Shown here: positions 1-6,542 of the stretch, piece by piece
Numbering within the stretch: position 1 is the stretch's first letter
Layout: the number at the start of each line of letters is the position of its first letter
DNA from: JAZDJP01 sp043803805
Lineage (GTDB): Bacteria; Planctomycetota; JAZDJP01
Direction: 5' to 3'
Length of the DNA stretch: 11,347 nt
Assembly (NCBI GenBank): GCA_043803805.1
Contig: JAZDJP010000096.1
Location: forward strand, 1-11,347
Translations under genes and position numbers: made by a program
The notes under the pieces: model-generated
The model's database searches: none
What the model was told of the DNA's origin: nothing
What the model saw: only the letters and a program-made list of their open reading frames with translations

Positions 1-36
1 ACCCCCCCTTTCGGCCAGCCTGTTTGGGCTGCCTGC

Positions 37-214
37 GGCCCCGGCGGGCAACTCCGGTCGGGCTTTGCCCTCCCTCCGTTTCCCGCCGGGGCCATTCTAC
101 CACCCTATCGGGTGTCTCGCTCCTTCAGGGGGCCAGTATGGTCCCCTCCCCATTCTTCACCACGATGATGGGGAGGGGGAGGCTCCGTCCGCCACCAAAC
201 ATTGGCGGATGGAG
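37..214. repeat. Cluster of three GC-rich hairpins
   Basis: Three inverted repeats follow one another. The first has perfect 12-bp arms at 37-48 and 82-93 (GGCCCCGGCGGG and its complement), enclosing a small GGGC-TTT-GCCC hairpin at 60-70. The second has perfect 10-bp arms at 143-152 and 169-178 (CCCCTCCCCA). The third has 11 of 12 paired bases at 183-194 and 203-214. No T-run follows any of them, so an ordinary intrinsic terminator is not shown. They could be a structured RNA, the end of an upstream transcript, or a dispersed intergenic repeat. Confidence 0.6.
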
Positions 215-584
215 GGGGTGGGGTCCACCCTGTCTCAATTCTATTTTTATTTGGTAGCGAACCGTCCTGTGGAAGCCGCGGGGTGAGGGAGACATGATTT
301 CACCGCGCATCATCCGTCTCGACCGGGCGGAGGGTCGCGAGTGAGCGGGCGTCGCGGACGCGTCGAGAGACGAGACGACAGGATGTCGTCGAGGAACGTT
401 CCGCGAACCGCGGCCCGACGCCCTTGTCTTGGTCAAGAAGGCGGTCCCGCGAAACCGCCTCCCGAACCCTGCCACTCCACAGGACACATATCGGTTTCCA
501 GGCCGATCCCGTGAATTCGTAGGACGGGGCTCGCGGGCATGTCATGATCGGCTTCCTTTGCGTTCCCCCCGGCGGCGGTTTCGG

Positions 585-614
585 TTGCCCGGGGCCGGTG
601 GTTGAACGTATAAT
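585..614 (+). promoter_or_regulatory. Sigma70-type promoter for the hydrolase gene
   Basis: A perfect TATAAT lies at 609-614 with TTGCCC (4 of 6 matches to TTGACA) at 585-590, separated by 18 bases. Transcription would begin near 621, giving a leader of about 57 bases before the ATG at 678. A perfect -10 hexamer is uncommon in DNA this GC-rich, which favours a real site, but no experiment supports it. Confidence 0.5.
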
Positions 615-677
615 GGCTACTACGGGGAAGGTGTCTAACCATGGCCGGGTGAATCGCCGGGGGGAAAGGAGGTCGGC

Positions 678-1919
678 ATGTTTTCCATCATCGGGCGGTG
701 GGGAACAACGGGGATGGCCCTGGTCGCGGTGTGGGCCCTCGGGGCCGCGGGGGGCGGACCCGTCCCGCTCTTCCCCGACGCGGACAAAATCGAGGGGAAG
801 GTTCTCGACGCCGCGAAGGAGGGGAAGGAGCCCCTCGACGCCTTCCGGCAGATTTTGTCGCTCTTTCTCCAGGAGGACGCCAAAAAGATCGCCGCGAGGG
901 CCCGTTTCAGCGTGGCGGATCTCGACGCGAAGACCGCGATCGGCCGCTCGAAGATCGAGGAGAACCTGAAATCCCTGTTCGAGAAACGGGATTTCGCGGC
1001 CGTCAAGACGGTCGAGGATCTCGTGGACCTCCCGCGCGTCCGGATTCTGGGGGCGGCGAGCATCCCCGCCCTCGCGACGCCCGAGATGAAAAAACTCTAC
1101 AGCCCCGGCGGCGCCGATGCCCTGGTCGTCGCGCCGTCCACGTCGGATCTCCTGGGGCCCGTTGTGGTTTTCCTCATCCAGAAAGGGGGGACGTTCGCCG
1201 CGTGGGGGGGCGTCCTCCGGGGCGACACCGTCCCGGCGCGTCCCGCGGGTTCCTCGTCGAAGGGGAAAGGCGGCGGCGCGGGAATGGGGAAGGTGACGGT
1301 GAACGACAGTTATTATTTTTATTGCGTCCCGAAGGATTACCGTGACGATGTCCCCTGGCCGCTTGTCGTCCACTGCCACGGGGCGGGGAGCAGTCCCGAC
1401 GACAGCGGGAACATCGCGGGCGAATACCGTAAGTGGGGCCCGGTGGCGGGCGAGAAGAATTTCCTCTGGATCGGCGTGAAGAGCCGGGACAACACCCGGT
1501 GGGGCGCGGACGACGAGGCCAACATCACCGCGGCCATCCGGGACGCGAAGATCAAGTGGAACGTGCTCCTTCCGCAGGTTTACATGAGCGGCTTCTCCGC
1601 GGGCGGCTGGATGGCCTCGCGTTATGCGACGGGTCCGGAGGGCGGACAGTTCGCGGCGCTCTGTTGTTTCTGCTTTCCCTTCCAGGGGGAGGCCTATCGC
1701 GGCGCCAAGGCCGGCAAGTTCCCGGCCTATTTCGCCTCCAACAAGGGCGATTTCAACTGGGGGCCCACGCAGGAGGGGCAGAAGACCTATAATGCGAGGC
1801 GGCATCTCACGACGTTCGTGGATGAATCGGCCCACGTGAACGGCCACCGGATCGACGTCCAGTCCTGCAAGGACGCCTGGGAGTGGTTCATGAAGAACGC
1901 CAGACCCGGGAAGCCCTGA
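678..1919 (+). CDS. Secreted alpha/beta-hydrolase (esterase / PHB-depolymerase-like)
   Basis: This is a 413-residue protein. The start is fixed by a strong Shine-Dalgarno sequence (GGAAAGGAGG) a few bases before the ATG. Residues 1 to about 25 form a signal peptide, with a basic/polar start, a hydrophobic AVWALGAAGGG stretch and no lipobox. Residues 30-200 are mostly helical and unrecognised. The C-terminal half is an alpha/beta-hydrolase: an oxyanion-hole type HGAG at 234-237, the nucleophile elbow GFSAGG with Ser307, and a late His (386 or 390, in the AHVNGH segment) as probable catalytic base. The layout is that of the putative esterase / PHB-depolymerase superfamily (COG3509-like), so ester hydrolysis outside the cytoplasm is the likely role; the substrate cannot be read. 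The gene stands alone, convergent with the minus-strand genes. Confidence 0.85.
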   Translation: MFSIIGRWGTTGMALVAVWALGAAGGGPVPLFPDADKIEGKVLDAAKEGKEPLDAFRQILSLFLQEDAKKIAARARFSVADLDAKTAIGRSKIEENLKSLFEKRDFAAVKTVEDLVDLPRVRILGAASIPALATPEMKKLYSPGGADALVVAPSTSDLLGPVVVFLIQKGGTFAAWGGVLRGDTVPARPAGSSSKGKGGGAGMGKVTVNDSYYFYCVPKDYRDDVPWPLVVHCHGAGSSPDDSGNIAGEYRKWGPVAGEKNFLWIGVKSRDNTRWGADDEANITAAIRDAKIKWNVLLPQVYMSGFSAGGWMASRYATGPEGGQFAALCCFCFPFQGEAYRGAKAGKFPAYFASNKGDFNWGPTQEGQKTYNARRHLTTFVDESAHVNGHRIDVQSCKDAWEWFMKNARPGKP

Positions 1920-2096
1920 TTCCGGCCGACGACAAGTAGGGGCGCAGCATGCTACGCCCCCACAGGTTCGTTATCCCCACACCGAACAAGTATGAATAAT
2001 TCTTCCGATCGGGATCCGCGAGGTGAACCTTGCCACACCACACGGCGCATGCCTGCAGGCGCTTTTCGCTACGACAACCAACGCGGACTGGTGCGG
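1920..2096. repeat. Convergent intergenic region with a 22-bp palindrome
   Basis: Between the two convergent stop codons lies a palindrome at 1939-1960. Its arms GGGGCG and CGCCCC surround AGCATGCT, with one mismatch. It can form a hairpin from either strand and could limit read-through between the convergent genes, but there is no T-run. Similar GGGGCG-AGCATGCT-CGCCCC repeats are, as I recall, common between genes of environmental bacteria. Nothing else is seen in this stretch. Confidence 0.5.
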
Positions 2097-2591
2097 TTAG
2101 AATTTCTCCCGGTGAAGGATGTCCGCCAGCGGCCGGCGCGCGGTGGATTTCCCCGGCGTGGCGGCGTAGCCGAGGGGGAGGAGGGCGATGAGCTTGTGAT
2201 CGCCCGGCGCGCCGAGGAGGCGCGCCACCTCCGCCGCGTAGGGTTTCTTGTCCCCTGCCACCCAGCAGGATTGCACTCCGAGCGCCGTCGCCGCGAGCAG
2301 GATGTTTTCCACCGCCGCGCAACCGTCCTCGATGTAATATTTCGTGTCGCGGCAGAAAACGGCGAGGCAGGCTGGCGCGTCCGCGATGAACCGTCCCGTC
2401 TCGGCGAGGGCGGCGAGTTTTCCCCGCATCCCGCCGTCCGTCACGAGGACGAACGCCCAGGGTTGGACGTTGCGCGCGGTGGGGGCGCGCCGGCCGGCAT
2501 CCGCGATTTTCTCGAGGATTTCCTTCGGAACCGGTTTGGCGAGAAATGCCCGGGTGCTGTGGCGTTTTTCGATGGCGTCAAGTGTGTTCAT
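2097..2591 (-). CDS. Nitroreductase-family FMN oxidoreductase
   Basis: This 164-residue protein belongs to the nitroreductase fold (FMN-dependent NAD(P)H oxidoreductases, cytoplasmic). Visible motifs are RHSTRAF at 10-16, which in this family contacts the FMN phosphate; the APTARNVQPW segment at 36-45, equivalent to the usual SxxNxQPW; and the DGCAAVENILLAATALGVQSCW segment at 89-110, the dimer-interface helix next to the flavin. At 164 residues it is one of the short members. AAGGAG sits six bases before the ATG, supporting this start. It is the last gene of the minus-strand run, 70 bases after the radical SAM gene. The substrate is unknown; nitroaromatics, quinones or flavin-linked ring reductions are all possible. 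Confidence 0.88.
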   Translation of the reverse strand: MNTLDAIEKRHSTRAFLAKPVPKEILEKIADAGRRAPTARNVQPWAFVLVTDGGMRGKLAALAETGRFIADAPACLAVFCRDTKYYIEDGCAAVENILLAATALGVQSCWVAGDKKPYAAEVARLLGAPGDHKLIALLPLGYAATPGKSTARRPLADILHREKF

Positions 2592-2614
2592 GGAGGCTCC
2601 TTTCTTTGGCTTTC

Positions 2615-2652
2615 GAACTCCGGAACTCTTGAACTCCCAAACTCTCGAACTT
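2615..2652. repeat. 8-bp periodic direct repeat
   Basis: Five units recur at exactly 8-bp spacing starting at 2615, 2623, 2631, 2639 and 2647. The plus-strand unit is GAACTC plus two variable bases; the fourth unit reads AAACTC and the fifth GAACTT. The array fills most of the 70-bp gap between the radical SAM stop and the nitroreductase start. It may be a slippage-generated spacer or a protein-binding array. Confidence 0.7.
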
Positions 2653-2661
2653 CAAAACCCA

Positions 2662-3972
2662 TTACTTCCACACCCCCGCGATTTTTGTTTTGCAGAACCC
2701 GCACGCGCCGTCCCGCAGGTTCATTTCGGTGACCGCGAACAGATCCCGCCGGATGACGGTCTTTTTGCACGACGGGCAGAACGTTGTCTCGGCGTCCGCC
2801 ACGCCCCGCGTGTTGCCGATGTAAACATACCGGAGTCCCTCGCTTCGGGCGATGTCCCGCGCCTGGAGGAGAATTTCGGCCGGCGTCGGCGGAAGGTGGG
2901 TGAGTTTGTGGGCCGGATGGAACCGTGAAAAATGGAGCGGGACGTCCGGCCCGAGGCGCTCCGCCAGCCACCGGCACATCCGGCGGATCATGACGACGTC
3001 ATCCGTCCACGTGGGGATTATTAGATTCGTCACCTCGAACCACACCCCGCGTTCCTTCAGAGTCACGAGGGTGTCCAGGACCGGCTGGAGCCGCCCGCCG
3101 TTCAACCGCCGGTAGATGTCGTCCTGGAAGGATTTCAGGTTCACGTTCGCCGCGTCGAGGACGCCCGCGAGTTCCGCGAGCGGCTCCCGCCGGATGGAGC
3201 CGCAGGTGATCCAGGCGTTCCGGATCCCGGCCTTGCGGGCCTCCCGCGCGGAGTCGAGCATGTATTCGTAATACGCGATCGGCTCGGAGTAGGTGTAGGC
3301 GATTGTCGGGGTGTTGGCGTGGCGGGCGTACCGGACGACGTCGGCCGGGAGGAGTGTGAGCCGGGTCATGTCCGTCAGGGTCAGATCCCCCGCCGCCTCC
3401 GGCGCCGGACGGAGGGACGGCCCCGCGGCGTCCTTGGTCTCCTCGGGCGTTTTCTGCGAGATGTCCCAGTTCTGGCAGTTCAGGCACCGGAAGACGCACC
3501 CTGCCGTGGCGAGTGAAAACACCGTCGTGGCCGGCAGAAAATGAAAGAGGGGTTTCTTCTCGATGGGATCCACGTGGAACGTGCAGGGGTTGCCGTAGGC
3601 CAGCGTATAAAGGGTTCCGTCGCGGTTGACGCGGTTGCGGCAGTGGCCGCGGTCGCCGGGGGCGAGGACGCACCCGTTCGGGCAGAGGTGGCATTGCACG
3701 TTCCGGCCCAGGGGCGCGGCGTGGCGGGCCTCCTTCACCCAGCCCCGTCGCCGCCAGGCCTCCCAGGTCGCGTCGGAGGGGCCTCCGCCCGGGAAGATGC
3801 CTTGGGCGGCGGTCTCCCGGGCGGATCGGAACATCTGCCGGAGGATCGCCCCGCCGCCCGCGGCGAGGGCCAATCCCGCCAGACCATATTTCAGGAATCG
3901 GCGGCGGGAGAGGGACCTTCGCGTTTCCGTGTCCGGAGTCACCGGCTGTTTCGGGGTTGTCGTCGGATCCAT
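2662..3972 (-). CDS. AmmeMemoRadiSam-type radical SAM enzyme with Tat-like signal
   Basis: This 436-residue protein matches the radical SAM component of the AMMECR1/Memo/RadicalSAM set (PflA-like, COG1180). An N-terminal twin-arginine motif SRRRFLK (22-28) precedes a hydrophobic stretch. A first Cys cluster (C94, C97, C101, C111) follows. The radical SAM cluster is CxxxCxxC at C159, C163 and C166 (CVFRCLNC), followed by QNWDISQ. The C terminus is a zinc-ribbon-like CPSC...CGFC (about 399-427). The ATG at 3972 is preferred because GGAG lies six bases upstream; the ATG at 3978 abuts that GGAG. The gene overlaps the upstream cytochrome-like gene by 34 bases, implying coupling. The reaction is unknown for this family. 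A Tat signal on an enzyme needing SAM and a low-potential reductant is odd, so it may be a membrane anchor rather than an export signal. Confidence 0.88.
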   Translation of the reverse strand: MDPTTTPKQPVTPDTETRRSLSRRRFLKYGLAGLALAAGGGAILRQMFRSARETAAQGIFPGGGPSDATWEAWRRRGWVKEARHAAPLGRNVQCHLCPNGCVLAPGDRGHCRNRVNRDGTLYTLAYGNPCTFHVDPIEKKPLFHFLPATTVFSLATAGCVFRCLNCQNWDISQKTPEETKDAAGPSLRPAPEAAGDLTLTDMTRLTLLPADVVRYARHANTPTIAYTYSEPIAYYEYMLDSAREARKAGIRNAWITCGSIRREPLAELAGVLDAANVNLKSFQDDIYRRLNGGRLQPVLDTLVTLKERGVWFEVTNLIIPTWTDDVVMIRRMCRWLAERLGPDVPLHFSRFHPAHKLTHLPPTPAEILLQARDIARSEGLRYVYIGNTRGVADAETTFCPSCKKTVIRRDLFAVTEMNLRDGACGFCKTKIAGVWK

Positions 3973-4214
3973 CCCCATCTCCAGAAGGCGAGGTAGACAC
4001 TGGCCGTGACGTGGGTGATAAATAGAATCACGAGGGGAATGTCGAACATCCTGTGGAGGAGACGGGCCGTCTCGAGGGGGATGACGCGGTCGAACCCGTA
4101 TTTCCCGCAGAGGGTGAATCCGGTCAGGATATATAAAAAAATAACCGGGAGGAGGCACCACGCCGTGACGCGCGACACGCGGTGGACGTAGAAACGCGGG
4201 TTGCGGGGGGGCAT
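3939..4214 (-). CDS. Small two-TM cytochrome-b-like membrane protein
   Basis: This 91-residue protein has two clear membrane segments, about residues 15-34 and 59-79. His11 lies just before helix 1, His54 before helix 2 and His66 inside helix 2, a pattern like half of a di-heme cytochrome b (b561/FdhI-type) domain. The end is very basic (WIRRQPRNSR). No strong ribosome binding site precedes the ATG at 4214. It overlaps the start of the radical SAM gene, so the two are probably co-translated. I infer that it could pass electrons to or across the membrane for its partner. Heme binding is inferred from the His spacing only. Confidence 0.7.
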   Translation of the reverse strand: MPPRNPRFYVHRVSRVTAWCLLPVIFLYILTGFTLCGKYGFDRVIPLETARLLHRMFDIPLVILFITHVTASVYLAFWRWGWIRRQPRNSR

Positions 4215-4219
4215 GGGAG

Positions 4220-4373
4220 ATTACCAAACACCAAATAACAAACACCAAACAAACACCAAACACCAATCATCAATTTCCAAACATGGATGGGAAATATCGC
4301 GTTTCCGGGTTTGGTTATTGATGTTTGGGTATTGGGTATTGTTTGGTGTTTGTAATTTGGTCATTGGTTATTT
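4220..4373. repeat. AT-rich long imperfect palindrome (CCAAAC/GTTTGG type)
   Basis: The left part (4221-4283) is a run of ACCAAACACC-like units, and the right part (4311-4373) is its approximate complement. The best-matching arms are 4231-4252 and 4339-4360, with 21 of 22 bases paired. The centre holds a small GGGAAA/TTTCC hairpin near 4290-4308. The stop codon of the membrane protein gene (4368-4370) lies inside the right arm. The composition is in sharp contrast to the GC-rich flanks. I recall similar intergenic CCAAAC/GTTTGG elements in genomes of several uncultured phyla; the function is unknown. It could process or attenuate the minus-strand transcript. Confidence 0.8.
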
Positions 4374-6542
4374 TCTCCCGGCCCGCAGGAGCACCTCTCC
4401 GGCCCCCGCCGCCGCCACGAGCGCGGCGATCGCCGCCGCACCGGTCGTTCCGGCGAGCGGCACGAGCACCGTTCCCGCGAGAAGCGCCCCCGCGCCCGCC
4501 CCAAGGTAGTCCGCCAGGTACAGGCGTCCCGCCGTCTTGACCGTTCCCGCGAAGGCCGCGCAGGCGGCCCGGGGGAACGCCCGTCCCACGGGCCATCCGG
4601 CCGCCGCCGTCAGAAGAATAACCGTCGCGGCCGTGACGGGCACGGGAAGCGTCCCGCGTCCCGCCGCCTCCAGTATAGAGGGCAGGAGGATGGAGTAAAG
4701 GGCGATGGCCCCGGCCGCCATCGCCAGGCCCCGCGCCGCCGCCGCGGGGGACATGTCCCGCGCGACCCGGGCGGCCCCGAACGCCATGCCCAGGAGAAAG
4801 GCGGCGGTCACGATGCCCGCCCACTGGTAGGCGCAACCGAGCGCGACCTGGACGTGGAGCAGGAGAATCACCTCGGCCACCGCCCCGGCGAATCCCGTCG
4901 CGAAGACGGCCCGGGGAACCGATCCCGCGCGGGCGAGCCAGACGGCCAGCGCCGCGGCGGGCGCCATCAGAATCAGGAGCCACGGCGTCCGGAAGTGGGC
5001 CAGCCACAACCGGAGGGAATCCAGGTGAAGGATCGGCCGGCGATCCGTGTTTCGCGGGGCCGGCGCCCGCGCCGGCCGGGACACCTCGGCCAGCCGGTCG
5101 GGCGAGAGATTCGCCGTCAGGAGGGAGGAGGTGAGGTAATCCGTTCGGATTCGGGCGCCCTCCAGGCGGTCCGCGACGCAGGGTTCGAGGGGGTTGTCGC
5201 TCGCCAGGAAAACCATCCGTTCCCCGGGCAGGATCAGGACGTTTCGGAAGACGTTCTTCAGGGTGGCGTGCAGGACCGCGATCAGCCGCGCGAGTTCCGG
5301 GCTCATGTAGTTCTGGTAGGCGCCGGCGGCGAGGGAGAGAACTCCGCCGGGACGGAGGGCTTGGGCGGCCTCCCGGAAAAATTCCTCCGTGTACAGGCGG
5401 TTGGCCCGGGCGGTGGACGGGTCCGCGGTATCCAGAAGGATCATGTCGTAATGCCCCGGCGGGGCCGCGCGGACGGCGCGCCGGGGGTCCCCGGGGACAA
5501 TCCGGACGCGGGGGTCCGCGAGGGCCGGGCGGAAGAACCGGCGGGCCGCCGCGATCATCCGCGCGTCCGGCTCGACGCAAACGATCTCCCGGAGGGGGTA
5601 TTTTTCGAGTTCGCGCAGGGCGAGGGGGAAGGCGTCCGACACGAGAATCGCCCGGCCCGCGCCCGGCCACTGGGCCATGGCGAAGTGGACGGCCTCCTCG
5701 GCCGCCTCGATTCCGCGGGAGGTGAATCGCACGACCCCGTTTTCATGGAAGGCGAGTTCCCCGCCGCTCCGGGTGATGGCGATGTGCCCGTGGGGGGAGC
5801 GGATTTCCTGGACGATGCGGCGGCCGGGGAATCGCGCCGCGATCGTGGCCTCGTCGAGGTCGCCGACAAGGAGGGGACCCGCCAGGAGCGCCCCCGTGGC
5901 GATTCCGGCGGCGGCGATCGCCCGGCTCCCGGCGGCCCGGGCGAGCGCCGCGGCCCCGGCGACGGCGAACACCCCCGCCGCGAAGAGCGCTTGAAAGTGA
6001 TTGAGGAACGGAGCGAATGCGAACGTGAAGAGGAGTCCGCCGGCGATGCCTCCCGCGGTGTCGGCCCGGTACCCCAGCCCGATGCCGCGGGCATCGTTGT
6101 CGTTCGGGAAGAGGCGGCCCGCAAGGGCGAGGAGGAATCCGGTGAGGAGGCAGGAGGGGGCGAGGACCGCGAGAGTCGCCCCGGCGGTTTCGGCCGCGCC
6201 GATCATGGATCCGCGGAGAAAAACGACATCGCGCAGGATCCGGACGGCGATCGTCTCGAGGGGCGGCAGGACGGTCAGGACGACGAGTCCCCCGGCGAAG
6301 AGGCGCGGCCCGCCCCGCGGGAACCGGCGGGCGGCGGCGGCCCCGAGTCCCGCCAGGAGCAGCCAGCTTCCCAGGACAATGCCGAAGGTCATTTCATTTC
6401 CGGAAAAGGCGGCGAGGAGTTCCCGGAAGAGGACCAGCTGGGAAACCGCCGCGGAGGCCCCGAGGGCGGCGACGGCCACGGCCGCCCGGCGGGCGGGGGC
6501 GCTGATCGGGAGCCGGACGGGTGCGGCGTGGAATTCAGGCAT
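4368..6542 (-). CDS. Membrane-fused spermidine-synthase-like protein
   Basis: This 724-residue protein (727 if the GTG at 6551 is used) has a three-part layout. The N-terminal membrane domain contains about six helices to residue ~225, opening with LVLFRELLAAFSGNE, typical of the fused MFS/spermidine synthase family. A Rossmann aminopropyltransferase-like domain follows (~245-460), with VCVEPD (acidic E324) and LLDTADPS carrying D371 and D374. A second hydrophobic domain covers ~510-720. The glycine-rich nucleotide loop expected before the EPD strand reads ILVSDAFPLALREL, so the GGGDG-type motif is missing. Spermidine synthesis is therefore doubtful; the real substrate is unknown. The ATG at 6542 overlaps the end of intI by 8 bases, and no clear ribosome binding site is seen, which suggests translational coupling. 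Confidence 0.85.
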   Translation of the reverse strand: MPEFHAAPVRLPISAPARRAAVAVAALGASAAVSQLVLFRELLAAFSGNEMTFGIVLGSWLLLAGLGAAAARRFPRGGPRLFAGGLVVLTVLPPLETIAVRILRDVVFLRGSMIGAAETAGATLAVLAPSCLLTGFLLALAGRLFPNDNDARGIGLGYRADTAGGIAGGLLFTFAFAPFLNHFQALFAAGVFAVAGAAALARAAGSRAIAAAGIATGALLAGPLLVGDLDEATIAARFPGRRIVQEIRSPHGHIAITRSGGELAFHENGVVRFTSRGIEAAEEAVHFAMAQWPGAGRAILVSDAFPLALRELEKYPLREIVCVEPDARMIAAARRFFRPALADPRVRIVPGDPRRAVRAAPPGHYDMILLDTADPSTARANRLYTEEFFREAAQALRPGGVLSLAAGAYQNYMSPELARLIAVLHATLKNVFRNVLILPGERMVFLASDNPLEPCVADRLEGARIRTDYLTSSLLTANLSPDRLAEVSRPARAPAPRNTDRRPILHLDSLRLWLAHFRTPWLLILMAPAAALAVWLARAGSVPRAVFATGFAGAVAEVILLLHVQVALGCAYQWAGIVTAAFLLGMAFGAARVARDMSPAAAARGLAMAAGAIALYSILLPSILEAAGRGTLPVPVTAATVILLTAAAGWPVGRAFPRAACAAFAGTVKTAGRLYLADYLGAGAGALLAGTVLVPLAGTTGAAAIAALVAAAGAGEVLLRAGRK

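Larger units (their letters stand above)
1..677. other. Non-coding region upstream of the hydrolase
   Basis: No ORF here has convincing protein character; the frames open on either strand are low-complexity Arg/Pro/Gly shadows of GC-rich DNA. The left third carries three strong hairpins, annotated separately. An AT-rich patch at about 236-252 separates them from the GC-rich remainder. On the minus strand a short ORF beginning near 540 has a GGAAG upstream, but its product resembles nothing I know. The last 90 bases hold a promoter candidate and a strong ribosome binding site for the gene at 678. Confidence 0.6.

Noticed and set aside
300..1847. Long minus-strand ORF opposite the hydrolase gene
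   Set aside because: Arg/Pro-rich antisense product of GC-rich DNA; the plus strand has a signal peptide, catalytic motifs and a strong ribosome binding site.
2615..2652. CRISPR-like array
   Set aside because: Repeat unit is only 8 bp with no spacers; no CRISPR repeats or cas genes elsewhere in the window.
3979..4266. Upstream extension of the radical SAM frame to 4266
   Set aside because: Its first residues translate the AT-rich repeat and overlap the cytochrome-like gene; the RR signal and GGAG support the start at 3972.
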